A stretch of DNA of 64,000 nucleotides from positions 114,878 to 178,877 of the forward strand of contig NZ_JAEKJA010000009.1 of NCBI RefSeq assembly GCF_016411865.1. The letters are read 5' to 3'. This stretch comes from Acuticoccus mangrovi. GTDB taxonomy: Bacteria; Pseudomonadota; Alphaproteobacteria; Rhizobiales; Amorphaceae. Within the stretch, counting starts at the first letter, position 1, and every line of letters begins with the position of its first letter. Made by a program: the position numbers and the translations under genes. Positions 17,022-27,845 of the stretch are shown piece after piece. The notes under the pieces are model-generated. The model saw nothing but the letters and a program-made list of their open reading frames with translations, did not search any database and was not told the origin of the DNA.

Positions 17022-17804
17022 TCAGACGTCGAGGGTCACGACCACCGGGACGTGGTCGGACGGCTTCTCCCAGCCCCGCGTCTGCTTTTCGACGTTGACG
17101 CCCGACAAGCGGTCGGCGGCGGCGGGGGAGAGCATCAGGTGGTCGATGCGGATGCCGTTGTTCTTCTGCCAGGCGCCGGCCTGATAGTCCCAGAAGGTAT
17201 AGATCCCCTCGTCACGGCTAACGGCGCGCTGGGCGTCGGTGTAGCCGAGATTGACGAGGGCGCGGTGCCGGCTGCGGCTCTCGGGCTGGAACAGGGCATC
17301 GTCGACCCAGCGGTCGGGAAAGCGGGCGTCCTTCGGCTCGGGGATCACGTTGTAGTCGCCCGCGAGGACGATCGGCTCGTCGGTCGCAAGGAGCTCCTGC
17401 GCGTGGGCGAGCATCCGGTCCATCCAGGCGAGCTTATAGGGGAACTTGTCGGTGTCGACAGGATTGCCGTTGGGCAGGTAGAGGCTCGCCACCCGCACCG
17501 CGCCGGTGTCGGTCGATACCGTCGCCTCGATCCAGCGGGAGTGGGCATCGTCGTCGTCGCCGGGCAGGCGGCAGGTGATGTCCTCGAGCGGCCGCTTGGA
17601 CAGGAGGGCGACGCCGTTGAAGCCCTTCTGCCCGTGCGTCGCCACGTTGTAGCCGAGCCGCTCGATCGCCTCGGCGGGGAACGCCTCGTCGACCGACTTG
17701 ATCTCCTGCAGGCACACGACGTCGGGCTCGGCCTCGCCGAGCCACCGCGTCAGCCCGTCGATGCGGGCCTTGACCCCGTTGATGTTCCAGGTCGCGATCT
17801 TCAC
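17022..17804 (-). CDS. xthA: Exodeoxyribonuclease III (AP endonuclease)
   Basis: Cleaves DNA 5' of abasic sites in base-excision repair. The 260-residue protein has the full ExoIII/AP-endonuclease set: ATWNINGVKAR, LQEIKS (metal-binding Glu), LYLPNG, LAGDYNVIPEP (Asp/Asn pair), IRIDHLML and the catalytic histidine in PSDHVPVV. The GTG at 17804 overlaps the stop of erpA in a GTGA arrangement, showing translational coupling; the frame further upstream lies within erpA. The xthA-erpA pair divergent from dgt is conserved in rhizobia. Confidence 0.95.
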   Translation of the reverse strand: MKIATWNINGVKARIDGLTRWLGEAEPDVVCLQEIKSVDEAFPAEAIERLGYNVATHGQKGFNGVALLSKRPLEDITCRLPGDDDDAHSRWIEATVSTDTGAVRVASLYLPNGNPVDTDKFPYKLAWMDRMLAHAQELLATDEPIVLAGDYNVIPEPKDARFPDRWVDDALFQPESRSRHRALVNLGYTDAQRAVSRDEGIYTFWDYQAGAWQKNNGIRIDHLMLSPAAADRLSGVNVEKQTRGWEKPSDHVPVVVTLDV

Positions 17805-18133
17805 AGCAGCGAGAAGGACGTGCCGCACCCGCAGCTCGACTGCGCGTTGGGATTCTTGATCTGGAAGGACTGGCCCATCAGATCGTCCACGAAGTCGAGC
17901 TCGGCGCCGGCGAGGAAGGGGAGCGACACGGGGTCGACCACCACGGTCGCCGCCTCGCCCTCGATCACGAGATCGTCGGCCTCCGGCCCGTCCACCAGGT
18001 CGTAGCGATACTGGAAGCCGGAGCAGCCGCCCCCCTCCACCGACACGCGCAGCGCGCGCGCCTCTTCGCTCGACAAGATCTTGGCCACCCGCGTCAGCGC
18101 GCGGTCGGTTACCTGAAAGGATGCGTCGGTCAT
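17801..18133 (-). CDS. erpA: Iron-sulfur cluster insertion protein ErpA (A-type carrier)
   Basis: Delivers Fe-S clusters to apo-proteins. The 110-residue protein has the three invariant cysteines of A-type carriers: one in EGGGCSGFQY and two in the C-terminal SSCGCG. Length is normal. It is the first gene of a two-gene transcript with xthA and diverges from dgt. It could equally be called IscA-like; alphaproteobacterial members cluster with ErpA. Confidence 0.93.
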   Translation of the reverse strand: MTDASFQVTDRALTRVAKILSSEEARALRVSVEGGGCSGFQYRYDLVDGPEADDLVIEGEAATVVVDPVSLPFLAGAELDFVDDLMGQSFQIKNPNAQSSCGCGTSFSLL

Positions 18134-18211
18134 AGCGCTCGACCCTCGGAAACTGTTACCCCCCTTGATATAGGTTGCATGCGACAGACGCCAGAATCAG
18201 GAGCTGAGCCG

Positions 18212-19378
18212 TTGCAGAATGTGCGTCCTTCGCCGCGCTTGCTCGCCCCCTTCGCCACGGATCCCGGGAAGAGCCGCGGCCGCCGCATCGCCGAGCCGCC
18301 GTCGTCGACACGCACGCCCTTCCAGCGCGACCGGGACCGAATCGTCCACTCCTCGGCCTTCCGGCGGCTGACCCACAAGACGCAGGTGTTCATCACCACC
18401 GAGGGCGATCACTACCGCTCCCGCCTGACCCACAGCCTGGAGGTCGCCCAGGTCGCCGGCTCCATCGCCCGCGTCCTCTCGCTCGACGAGGACCTCACCG
18501 AAGCGCTCGCCCTCTCCCACGATTTCGGCCACACCCCCTTCGGCCACGAGGGCGAGCGGATCCTCGACGATCTGATGGCCGGCTATGGCGGGTTCGACCA
18601 CAATGTGCAGGCCTACCGCATCGTGACGCGGCTCGAGCGGCGCTACGCCCATTTCGACGGCCTGAACCTCACCTACGAGATGCTCGAGGGCCTCGTGAAG
18701 CACAACGGGCCGCCCTCGCCGGACGGCCCGTTCATGGCCGAGGCCGAGCTCGAGGATCTCGACCTCACGTCGGAGGCGAGTCTCGAGGCGCAGATCGCCG
18801 CGATCTCCGACGACATCGCCTACGACTGCCACGACATCGACGACGGGCTGCGCGCCTGCATCCTGACCTTCGAGGTGCTGCGCGAGGTGCCGCTCGTCGC
18901 GACCGTCATCGACGAGGTGGACGCCGAGGCGCCGGGCCTCGTGCCGGTGCGCCGCACCCATGAGATCGTCCGTCGCCTGCTGACGCGGATGATCGAGGAC
19001 GTGATCGCCGAGACGATCCGGCGCATGGCGCGCGCCGGTGTCGCGACGGCGCGGGACGTGGCGCGCCATCGCGGCCGGCTCGTCGCCTTTTCTGAGGAGA
19101 TGGCCCTCGCGGAGAAGGCGTTGAAGCGCCTCCTCTACCGCGAGCTCTACCGCGACAGCGACGTGCTCGCCGCCCGCGAGAAGGCGGGGCGCGTGGTGCG
19201 CGAGCTCTTCGAGGTGTTCGCCTCCGATCCGGCCCTCCTGCCGGCCGACTGGCGGGTGGAGGCGGACAGCGAGGCACGGCGGTTGCGCCGGACCTGCGAC
19301 TACATCGCCGGGATGACGGACCGGTTCGCCCTCGGCGAGCACCGCCGTCTGGTGGGCGGGACCCCCGACCTCGGCTGA
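18212..19378 (+). CDS. dgt: Deoxyguanosinetriphosphate triphosphohydrolase-like HD protein
   Basis: Hydrolyses dNTPs to deoxynucleoside and triphosphate. The 388-residue protein shows the HD metal site: histidine in SRLTHSLEV, H-D in LSHDFGHTPFGHEGE, and aspartate in AISDDIAYDCHDIDD. The segment RDRDRIVHSSAFRRLTHKTQVF is typical of the deoxyguanosine-triphosphatase-like group. The TTG at 18212 is preferred because GGAG lies eight bases before it and because it leaves a plausible 78-bp divergent promoter region with erpA; the ATG at 18179 is an alternative adding 11 residues. Confidence 0.92.
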   Translation: MQNVRPSPRLLAPFATDPGKSRGRRIAEPPSSTRTPFQRDRDRIVHSSAFRRLTHKTQVFITTEGDHYRSRLTHSLEVAQVAGSIARVLSLDEDLTEALALSHDFGHTPFGHEGERILDDLMAGYGGFDHNVQAYRIVTRLERRYAHFDGLNLTYEMLEGLVKHNGPPSPDGPFMAEAELEDLDLTSEASLEAQIAAISDDIAYDCHDIDDGLRACILTFEVLREVPLVATVIDEVDAEAPGLVPVRRTHEIVRRLLTRMIEDVIAETIRRMARAGVATARDVARHRGRLVAFSEEMALAEKALKRLLYRELYRDSDVLAAREKAGRVVRELFEVFASDPALLPADWRVEADSEARRLRRTCDYIAGMTDRFALGEHRRLVGGTPDLG

Positions 19379-19480
19379 GCCTGCCCGCTCGGGCGGCCGG
19401 CAGCCATGCGTGCCGAGGCGCCTCGCTTTGGCCGACGTCTCTTGATAAGAGGCGCCGCACAACCACCGGCACAGGCGACC

Positions 19481-21208
19481 ATGCACCTCTTCGAGACACT
19501 GAAACAGCGCGTCACCACCATCGCTCAGGGGGAGGGCCTGTCGGTCGGTCTCGATCGCATCGCCGTGGAGACGCCGCGTGATCCCACCCACGGTGACCTC
19601 GCGACCAACGCCGCGATGGTGCTCGCGAAGCCCGCCAAGCGCAATCCGCGCGAGCTCGGCGAGATCATCGCCGCGCGCCTCGTCGAGGATCCGCTGGTCG
19701 CGGGGGCGAGCGTCGCCGGGCCGGGCTTCGTCAACATCACCATCGCGCCGGAAGCGGGGGCGAAGGTGGTGAAGGCGGCGCTCGACGGGGCGGCCTTCAC
19801 GCGCCTTGCCGAGACCGACGCGCCGCAGAAGGTGAACGTCGAATACGTCTCGGCCAATCCCACCGGGCCGCTTCATGTCGGCCATGCGCGCGGCGCCGTC
19901 GTGGGCGATGCGCTGGCGAACGTGCTCGCCCTGCGGGGGCACGCCGTCACGCGGGAATATTACATCAACGACGCCGGATCGCAGGTCGACGCGCTCGCCC
20001 GATCCGCCTTCCTGCGCTATCGCGAGGCGCTCGGCGAGACCATCGAGATCCCGTCCGGCCTCTATCCCGGCGACTATCTGGTGCCGGTCGGCGAGGCGCT
20101 CGCCCGCGAGCACGGCGAGGCGCTGCGCGACATGGCGGAAGAGGCGTGGCTGCCGATCGTGCGCGAAGTGTCGATCGCGGCGATGATGGCGGCCGTGCGG
20201 GAGGATCTCGACGTCTTGCAGATCCGGCACGAGGTGTTCTTCTCCGAGCGGAGCCTCCAGGTGCCGACGGACATCGTCGCCGCCACCATCCAGCGGCTCG
20301 AAGGGGAAGGGCTGATCTATCAGGGCGTCCTGCCGCGGCCGAAGGGGCAGGCGGACGACTGGGAGGATCGCGAGCAGACACTCTTCCGCTCCACCCAATA
20401 TGGCGACGACATCGACCGGGCGCTGAAGAAGTCGGACGGCTCATACACCTATTTCGCGTCGGACATCGCCTACCACGACGACAAGATTCAGCGCGGCTTC
20501 GACCGGCTCATCGACGTGCTCGGTGCCGACCATGGCGGCTACGTGAAGCGGATGACGGCGGCCGTCGCGGCGCTCAGCCACGAAAAAGTGCAGCTCGACT
20601 GTCTACTTTGCCAACTTGTTAAGCTCTACCGGGCGGGCGAGCCGGTGAAAATGTCGAAGCGGGCCGGCGATTTCGTGACGCTGCGCGACGTCGTCGACGA
20701 GGTCGGCGCCGATCCGGTGCGCTTCATGATGCTCTACCGCAAGTCCGACGCTCCGCTCGATTTCGACTTCGCCAAGGTGACGGAGCAGAGCCGCGACAAC
20801 CCGGTATTCTACGTGCAATACGCCCACGCCCGCTGCGCTTCGGCGAAGCGGCAGGCGGTCGAGGCGCTGGGTGCCGACGTGCTCGACGATCTCTCGGAGG
20901 CGGCGGCCGAGCAGCTTGTGGATGCCGGGGAGAAGGCGCTGATCATCCTGCTCGCCCAATGGCCGCAAGTGCTGGCGGCGGCAGCGGATTCGGCCGAGCC
21001 GCACCGCGTTGCCTTCTATCTTCATGAACTTGCATCGGCCTTGCATACGCAATGGAACAGAGGCAAGGATGACACGGCGCTACGGTTCGTTAATGCCGAG
21101 GCGCGAGACTTGACGCGGGCGCGCCTCGCGCTCGTCGAAGCGGTCCAGGCGGTGTTGCGCACGGGTCTCTCGGCGTTAGGCGTCAGCGCTCCGAGCGAGA
21201 TGCGGTAA
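19481..21208 (+). CDS. argS: Arginyl-tRNA synthetase
   Basis: Charges tRNA-Arg. The 575-residue class I synthetase has an N-terminal Add1 domain, the HIGH-type motif [14 protein letters not shown], and the KMSKS-type motif KMSKRAG. The C-terminal helical domain contains [15 protein letters not shown], conserved in ArgRS. The start [11 protein letters not shown] at 19481 fits the family; 25 more in-frame codons upstream look untranslated. It heads a rightward block through pcm with the gene order usual for rhizobia. Confidence 0.97.
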   Translation: MHLFETLKQRVTTIAQGEGLSVGLDRIAVETPRDPTHGDLATNAAMVLAKPAKRNPRELGEIIAARLVEDPLVAGASVAGPGFVNITIAPEAGAKVVKAALDGAAFTRLAETDAPQKVNVEYVSANPTGPLHVGHARGAVVGDALANVLALRGHAVTREYYINDAGSQVDALARSAFLRYREALGETIEIPSGLYPGDYLVPVGEALAREHGEALRDMAEEAWLPIVREVSIAAMMAAVREDLDVLQIRHEVFFSERSLQVPTDIVAATIQRLEGEGLIYQGVLPRPKGQADDWEDREQTLFRSTQYGDDIDRALKKSDGSYTYFASDIAYHDDKIQRGFDRLIDVLGADHGGYVKRMTAAVAALSHEKVQLDCLLCQLVKLYRAGEPVKMSKRAGDFVTLRDVVDEVGADPVRFMMLYRKSDAPLDFDFAKVTEQSRDNPVFYVQYAHARCASAKRQAVEALGADVLDDLSEAAAEQLVDAGEKALIILLAQWPQVLAAAADSAEPHRVAFYLHELASALHTQWNRGKDDTALRFVNAEARDLTRARLALVEAVQAVLRTGLSALGVSAPSEMR

Positions 21209-21294
21209 CGGCACCATGCCGCAGCACGCTCTTCGGGACAGTCGTGCCCGGGGGGCAGGCCACGGGAGTGTGCGAGTTGAGTGGCGGGCGAACC

Positions 21295-23463
21295 ATGAAT
21301 GGTCCGACGCGGTCCACATCGTTCGATCGACGTGCGCCCCTGAGGGCGGGCGATCATCGTAGTGCGGGCGCCGCAGATGTGTTCGATGAACTTGATCAGT
21401 TCGTCGATTCCGAGCCTGTCGGTTGGGCCTCGGGCCCCCGTCGGCCGTCCCGTGCCCCGATCGCCCGCGACGATGATACGGCGCCGGGCGCCGAGCGCGA
21501 GCCCCGCGACGCCGAACCGGAGCCGCAGGCCGAGGAGCGGGCCGACGCGGCCTTCAGCCAGCAAGCGGCGACGGGCCGGCGCGATGCGTTCGCCAAGCGG
21601 CTGAGCGACGAGCTGTCGCGGCCGCCGGAGGCGAAACCCCAGTCCAAGCCGCAACCGCAGCCCCAATCGCAGTCTCGGCCGCAGTCCGGGCCGGAGCGAG
21701 GGGACGAGGAGCCGCCGCGGCGGCAGCGCGTCGAGCAGCCGTCGCGCGAGGGGGCGTCCGAGCGGTCGGTTGCCCGCGCCGCCGACGACGCCTCCGTGAG
21801 GAGGGAGACGGCGCGTCCCGTCGCGGATACGGCCGAGCGGCCGGAGATCGCTGCCTCCGCGAATCCGGAGGAGGCGGCCCTCCCGTCCACGCCGGCCGAC
21901 GCGCTCGAGTGGGAGCTCGACAACGCCATCGGTGCGATCATCGCCAACGGCCGCGCGCCGCAGGAAGAGCCCCCGCCGCTGCCGCCGCCGGTACCGGTCG
22001 CGCAGGAGCCCGAGCCGGTTCGCGCTGCGCCGCCGCCGCCTCCTCCGCCCGCTCCGGTCCGGAAGGCCGACAAGGTGGAGAAGGTGGAGCGGGCGCCGAC
22101 GCCCCCCGTCGGTACCGCGCCGTTGAGCGGCAAGCGCGTGAAGCCCATCCCCACCTTCCGCTTCGAGCGGCGGGAGGAGCCGGCCGAGCCGTTCCCGGTC
22201 GCCCCGCCCGACGCCGACGACCCCCTCGCGAGCGTCTTCTTCCCCGACGCTCGCGACGCCTTCAAGAAGGCCCATCCCTACGACGATGACGAGGGACATC
22301 TCTCCGAGCTCGAGCAGATCGAGGTGGTCGATCCCGACGATCTCGACGACTACGAGACCGGCTACGACGAATATGAGGAGCTGCCGCCGTCGCTGAGCCG
22401 GGCGGCGCGGCCGGTGCGTCGTGGTCGCCTGTCGCTGCGCTCGCCGCTGATGCTGTCGCTGATCGGTGGCGGCGTGGTGGTGGTCCTCGCGGCGCTCGTC
22501 GGGCTGCTCGGCCTTTCGAGCTCCGACTCGCCGACGGGCGCGCCGCCGGTGATCCACGCCGACGCGCGCAACGTGAAGGTGCGGCCGGAGGATACCGGCA
22601 GCGACGCCCGTCCCGACATCACCGAGCGAGCCGCCCTCGGCGAGACCGACCGGCTGGTGATGCCCGAGCGGGTGCGGCTCGAGCCGACCATCGCGACGCC
22701 GCCGCCGGACGAGGACGAGGGGCTCGTCTCGCGCCAGGTGCGCACCGTGGTGGTGCGCCCCGACGGCACCATCGTGCCGGCCTCCACCGTCAACGACCGC
22801 GCCGCCGACAGCGTCGCCCGTCGCTCCGAGACGCCGAGCGAGCCCGAGCCGCAGGACGTGCCGAGCGAGCCGGCGGTGGCGAGCGGCGGCGCCGTCAGCC
22901 CTCTCGATCAGACGCCGCCGGCGCAGACCACCGACAACGACGCCGATGCCGAGGCGGCGCCCGCCTACGACCCCGCCGGCGAGGCGGACGACGTGCTGGT
23001 GCCCCGTCCGCGGCCGGCGCCGCCGCGCCCCACCCACACCGCGAGCGCCTCGACCCCGACTTCGACCAGCGGCCCGGTGGACCTCACCCCGTCGACGGCG
23101 CGCACCTCGCAGCCCGAGACCCGGGCCCAGCCGCAGCGCCAGACCCAGGCCGAGACCAGCGTGGTGCGCCCCTCCGAGGTCACCGCCTACGCGGCGCCGG
23201 CGAGCCCGGCGGCCAGCGCACCGTGGGCCGTGCAGGTCTCCTCGCAGCGCAGCCGGGCGGACGCGGAGCGCTCCTTCCGCAACCTGCAGCGGCGCTATCC
23301 GGCGATCCTCGGCAACGTGGAGCCGCTCATCGTCCCCGCCACCGTGGGCGACCGCGGCCAGTTCTACCGCGTGCGCATCGCGGCGCAGTCGCGCAGCGAG
23401 GCCGCGAGCCTCTGCCAGCGGCTGAAGTCGGCCGGGGCGGACTGCTTCATCGGGCGCAACTGA
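21295..23463 (+). CDS. Large SPOR-domain inner-membrane protein
   Basis: A 722-residue protein in three parts: a long acidic, proline- and glutamate-rich cytoplasmic region (residues 1 to about 380); one transmembrane helix (about 385-407, LMLSLIGGGVVVVLAALVGLLGL); and a low-complexity periplasmic stretch ending in a C-terminal SPOR domain (about 641-722). SPOR domains bind denuded septal peptidoglycan, so the protein is probably a division-site component. The position between argS and nagZ is conserved in rhizobia. The start ATG at 21295 (MNGPTRST) is likely; an in-frame codon at 21244 gives 17 more residues. The disordered regions evolve quickly and give little similarity. Confidence 0.87.
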   Translation: MNGPTRSTSFDRRAPLRAGDHRSAGAADVFDELDQFVDSEPVGWASGPRRPSRAPIARDDDTAPGAEREPRDAEPEPQAEERADAAFSQQAATGRRDAFAKRLSDELSRPPEAKPQSKPQPQPQSQSRPQSGPERGDEEPPRRQRVEQPSREGASERSVARAADDASVRRETARPVADTAERPEIAASANPEEAALPSTPADALEWELDNAIGAIIANGRAPQEEPPPLPPPVPVAQEPEPVRAAPPPPPPPAPVRKADKVEKVERAPTPPVGTAPLSGKRVKPIPTFRFERREEPAEPFPVAPPDADDPLASVFFPDARDAFKKAHPYDDDEGHLSELEQIEVVDPDDLDDYETGYDEYEELPPSLSRAARPVRRGRLSLRSPLMLSLIGGGVVVVLAALVGLLGLSSSDSPTGAPPVIHADARNVKVRPEDTGSDARPDITERAALGETDRLVMPERVRLEPTIATPPPDEDEGLVSRQVRTVVVRPDGTIVPASTVNDRAADSVARRSETPSEPEPQDVPSEPAVASGGAVSPLDQTPPAQTTDNDADAEAAPAYDPAGEADDVLVPRPRPAPPRPTHTASASTPTSTSGPVDLTPSTARTSQPETRAQPQRQTQAETSVVRPSEVTAYAAPASPAASAPWAVQVSSQRSRADAERSFRNLQRRYPAILGNVEPLIVPATVGDRGQFYRVRIAAQSRSEAASLCQRLKSAGADCFIGRN

Positions 23464-23467
23464 GGCG

Positions 23468-24469
23468 ATGCGCGCCCCTCTCATCGTGGGTCTGGCCGGC
23501 ACCGGCCTCGGCGAGGCGGAGTGCGCCTTTCTTGCCCGGGTCCGGCCGTTCGGGCTGATCCTCTTCCGTCGCAATCTCGGCACTGCCGAGGCGATCGCGA
23601 CGCTGATCGCGGAGGCGAAGGCGGCGTCGGGTGCGAGCCTCGTGTTCGTCGACCAGGAGGGCGGACGCGTCCAGCGCCTGCGCCCGCCGCTCGCGCCGCG
23701 CTACCCGGCGGCCGCCGTCATCGGCGCGCTCCATCGCCGCGACCCGGCGGCGGGACGGCGGGCCGCCTTCCTCGCCGGGCGGCTCATCGCCGCCGATCTG
23801 CTGCCCTTCGGCTTCAACGCGCCGTGCCTTCCCGTCGCCGACGTGCCGGTGCCGGGCGCGCACGACGTCATCGGCGATCGTGCCTACGGCGCGGAGCCGG
23901 AGCGCGTCGCGATCCTCGCGGGCGCGGCCGCGGAAGGGGTGCTCTCGGTGGGCGCCTTGCCGGTGGTGAAGCACATCCCGGGTCATGGTCGCGCCTTCGC
24001 CGACAGCCACCTGTCGCTCCCCGTGGTGGATGCGTCCCGCGCGGCGCTCGACGCCGACTTCGCCCCGTTCCGCGCGCTCGCCGCGATGCCGGCGGCAATG
24101 ACCGCGCACGTCGTCTACACCGCGCTCGACGCGAGCCGCCCGGCGACCCTCTCGCCCACCGTCGTCGGCGACACGATCCGCGGCGAGATCGGCTTCGACG
24201 GCCTGCTGATGACCGACGACATCTCGATGGGCGCGCTGACCGGCGACATCGGCGAGAACGCCGCCGCCGCCATCGCCGCCGGCTGCGACTGCGTCCTCCA
24301 TTGCAACGGCGACCTCGGCGAGATGGAGCGGATCGCCGCGGCGCTGCCGCCGATGGGCGAGGCCGCGGCGCGTCGCCTCGCCGCCTGCGAGGCGGTGCTC
24401 GGCCGCGAGCCGGGGGACCTTGCCGACGAGCGGGCCGAGTTCGTCGACCTCGTCGGAACGCCGGCGTGA
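23468..24469 (+). CDS. nagZ: Beta-N-acetylhexosaminidase
   Basis: GH3 enzyme that removes N-acetylglucosamine from muropeptides in cell-wall recycling. The 333-residue protein carries FVDQEGGRVQRL, the KHIPGHG motif with the NagZ general-acid histidine, and the nucleophile aspartate in LLMTDDISMGAL. It begins five bases after the SPOR gene stop, and its stop overlaps the scpA GTG start. Two adjacent genes acting on peptidoglycan (SPOR, NagZ) suggest a shared cell-wall role. Confidence 0.95.
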   Translation: MRAPLIVGLAGTGLGEAECAFLARVRPFGLILFRRNLGTAEAIATLIAEAKAASGASLVFVDQEGGRVQRLRPPLAPRYPAAAVIGALHRRDPAAGRRAAFLAGRLIAADLLPFGFNAPCLPVADVPVPGAHDVIGDRAYGAEPERVAILAGAAAEGVLSVGALPVVKHIPGHGRAFADSHLSLPVVDASRAALDADFAPFRALAAMPAAMTAHVVYTALDASRPATLSPTVVGDTIRGEIGFDGLLMTDDISMGALTGDIGENAAAAIAAGCDCVLHCNGDLGEMERIAAALPPMGEAAARRLAACEAVLGREPGDLADERAEFVDLVGTPA

Positions 24470-25269
24470 GCGTCGACGACTTCGAGGATCCGCCCCGCGC
24501 GCCCGCGCTTCCCGTCAACGACGAGGGCATGCTGGTCGTCGACCTCGCGGGCTACGAAGGTCCGCTCGACCTTCTTCTCGACCTCGCCCGCCGCAATCAG
24601 ATCGACCTCACCTCCATCAAGATCCTGCCGCTCGCCGAGCAATATCTCGACTTCGTGCAGCGGGCGAAGGCGCTGCGGATCGAGCTCGCCGCCGACATTC
24701 TGGTGATGGCGGCCTGGCTCGCCTTCCTCAAGAGCCGCCTCATCGCGCCCGCCGAGGACGACGAGGGTGCCGACGGGGAGGAGCTCGCCGAGGATCTCGC
24801 CTTCCGCCTGCGACGCCTGGAGGCGATGCGGGAGGCGGCCGACCGCCTCTTCGCCCGTCCGCGGCTCGGTCGCGAGGTGTTCGGCCGCGGTGCGCCGGAG
24901 GTCACGACGGTGCGCCAGGAGCGCACCTTCAAAGGCTCGCTCTACGATCTCCTCACCGCCTACGGCGCGATCCGTCAGGACGAGATCGTGCGCGAGACCA
25001 CCATGGAGAAGCGGCCGGTGTTCTCGCTGGTCGACGCGCGGCGGGTGATGGAGCGCATCGTCGGCGGGCATGCCGACTGGCTGCCGCTCGACGTGCTGGT
25101 ACAGGCGATGCCACCGGGGCAGGATCGCCGGGCCGTCATCGCGAGCACCTTCGGCGCGGCGTTGGAGATGGCCCGCGAAGGCAAGATCTCGGTGCGCCAG
25201 AACGGCCCGTTCGCGCCGCTCTTCCTGCGCGCCACCACGGAAGCTGAGAGGAGGGAGGCCGATGGCTGA
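24466..25269 (+). CDS. scpA: Segregation and condensation protein A
   Basis: The kleisin subunit of the SMC-ScpAB condensin. The 267-residue protein shows the conserved opening YEGPLDLLLDLARRNQIDL, the KSRLIAP segment after the first helical domain, and a C-terminal winged helix (FSLVDARRVMERI to WLPLDVLVQAM). The GTG at 24466 overlaps the nagZ stop (GTGA). The end overlaps scpB by 8 bp. The frame continues open upstream inside nagZ, where it is not coding. Confidence 0.94.
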   Translation: MSVDDFEDPPRAPALPVNDEGMLVVDLAGYEGPLDLLLDLARRNQIDLTSIKILPLAEQYLDFVQRAKALRIELAADILVMAAWLAFLKSRLIAPAEDDEGADGEELAEDLAFRLRRLEAMREAADRLFARPRLGREVFGRGAPEVTTVRQERTFKGSLYDLLTAYGAIRQDEIVRETTMEKRPVFSLVDARRVMERIVGGHADWLPLDVLVQAMPPGQDRRAVIASTFGAALEMAREGKISVRQNGPFAPLFLRATTEAERREADG

Positions 25270-25889
25270 GACGGTCACTCTGTTCGGCGGCGATCCGCGG
25301 CAGGGCGAGCGGCTGAGGGAGCTCGAGGCGGTACTCTTCGCCGCCGCGATGCCCCTGAGCGAGGCGGCGCTGACGGAGCGGCTGCCGGAGGAGACCAACC
25401 TCGACGAGCGCCTGCGCCAGCTCCAGACCATCTACGCCAACCGGGGTGTCAATCTCGTGGAGGTGGCCGACGGGTGGGCCTTCCGCACCGCGCCGGACCT
25501 TGCCCACCTGATGACCGCCGAGCGCGTCTCGGAGCGACGCCTGTCGCGCGCCGCCATGGAGACGCTCGCGATCATCGCCTACCATCAGCCGGTGACCCGG
25601 GCCGAGATCGAGGAGGTGCGCGGCGTCGCCGTCGCCAAGGGCACGCTCGACATTCTGCTCGAGACCGGCTGGGTGCGGCTGCGCGGCCGACGCCGCGTGC
25701 CCGGGCGACCCGTGACGTTCGGCACCACCGGCGCCTTCTTGGAGGCGTTCACCCTCGCCACCATCTCCGACTTGCCGGGCCTCGACGATCTGCGCGGGGC
25801 GGGGCTTCTGGAAGGCACGCCGCCGGCGGGCTTTTCGATCCCGCTGCCGCGCGACGACGATGCCCTCGACCCCGACGAGGACCCCCTCG

Positions 25890-25915
<26 letters not shown>
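25262..25915 (+). CDS. scpB: Segregation and condensation protein B
   Basis: Partner of ScpA, a dimer of tandem winged helices. The 217-residue protein starts MAETVTLFGGDP, then LEAVLFAAAMPLSEAAL (first winged helix) and MET LAIIAYHQPVTRAEIEEVRG followed by GRRRVPGRPVTFGTTGAFLEAF (second). The C-terminal tail is acidic. It overlaps scpA by eight bases. Its last 26 bases overlap the likely start of the ABC ATPase that follows. Confidence 0.94.
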
Positions 25916-26969
<1,054 letters not shown>

Positions 26970-27117
26970 ACCCATAGGCGCGGGCGTTCTCACGCGCTAT
27001 AGGTGGCGGCCGGAGCCGTGTTAGGGATACCCGATACGGCGGACGATGCGTCGAGCGCCGAGGCTCGCCGGCGGCGGGCAGTGTAGGGGCGCTTTGGTAA
27101 ACAGAGGATAAGTGACC
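26970..27117 (+). promoter_or_regulatory. Gap upstream of tatA, probable promoter region
   Basis: A 148-bp gap with no gene separates the ABC ATPase from tatA, while most junctions in this block overlap. A separate tat promoter is plausible, but I see no clear -35/-10 pair. AGAGGA at 27103-27108 is the tatA ribosome-binding site. Confidence 0.35.
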
Positions 27118-27345
27118 ATGGGTATCAGCGTCTGGCAGATCCTCATCATCGGTGTGATCCTGGTGCTCCTCTTCGGGCGCGGCAAGATCTCCGATCTGAT
27201 GGGTGACGTCGCCAAAGGCATCAAGAGCTTCAAGAAGGGCATGGCGGAGGACGACGACGACACGTCGACCACCGCGCGCACCATCGATCATGAGCCAGCA
27301 TCCACGGTGAACACGAAGGATGCCCAGAACAGCCGTAACGCCTGA
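27118..27345 (+). CDS. tatA: Sec-independent translocase subunit TatA
   Basis: Pore-forming component of the twin-arginine translocase. The 75-residue protein has a short N-terminal transmembrane helix ([18 protein letters not shown]), the hinge [11 protein letters not shown], an amphipathic helix ([11 protein letters not shown]) and an acidic tail (DDDDTSTT). The ATG at 27118 is favoured over the GTG at 27112 by distance to AGAGGA. It heads tatABC. Confidence 0.95.
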   Translation: MGISVWQILIIGVILVLLFGRGKISDLMGDVAKGIKSFKKGMAEDDDDTSTTARTIDHEPASTVNTKDAQNSRNA

Positions 27346-27362
27346 GATAAGGCCAGCGGCCA

Positions 27363-27845
27363 GTGTTTGACGTTGCCTGGACGGAAATCCTCGTCGTCGC
27401 GGTGATCGCCATCATCGTCGTGGGTCCGAAGGAGCTGCCGGGCATGCTGCGCGCCTTCGGCAAGACGTTCGGTCAGGTCCGACGGACCGCGCGCGAGTTC
27501 CAGAACACCTTCAACGACGCTCTGCGCGAGGCGGAGCGTCAGGCGAACCTCGACGAGGTGAAGAAGGATCTCAACGCGGTGCGGACGATGGATCCGACGA
27601 AGGACCTCAAGAAGGGCCTCGACGACGCCAAGAAGGAGCTCGGCGCCAAGGTGAGCGACGCCGCTCCCCCGAAGCCTGACGCCGCGCCGATGCCGGCGGC
27701 GGCCGCGGAGCCCGCACCGGCGCAAGCTCCCGTCGCGCCCGCGCCATCTGCCGAAGCGCCTGCCGCGCCGGCGCCGGCGTCATCCTCACACGCGTCATCC
27801 CCGGAGGCGGTCGAGCCTGCCGCCGCCGGAGCGGAGCGGCGATGA
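27363..27845 (+). CDS. tatB: Sec-independent translocase subunit TatB
   Basis: Works with TatC in twin-arginine signal recognition. The 160-residue protein has the transmembrane helix DVAWTEILVVAVIAIIVVGPKELP with the conserved glutamate, the G-P-K-E-L-P hinge, and a long amphipathic helix up to about residue 100, followed by an Ala/Pro-rich tail of some 50 residues that is likely disordered. The start is GTG at 27363. The TGA overlaps the tatC ATG (ATGA). Confidence 0.94.
   Translation: MFDVAWTEILVVAVIAIIVVGPKELPGMLRAFGKTFGQVRRTAREFQNTFNDALREAERQANLDEVKKDLNAVRTMDPTKDLKKGLDDAKKELGAKVSDAAPPKPDAAPMPAAAAEPAPAQAPVAPAPSAEAPAAPAPASSSHASSPEAVEPAAAGAERR

Noticed and set aside
21022..23583. 853-codon minus-strand frame opposite the SPOR protein
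   Set aside because: Low-complexity mirror frame; the plus-strand gene has a transmembrane helix and SPOR domain and fits the conserved gene order.
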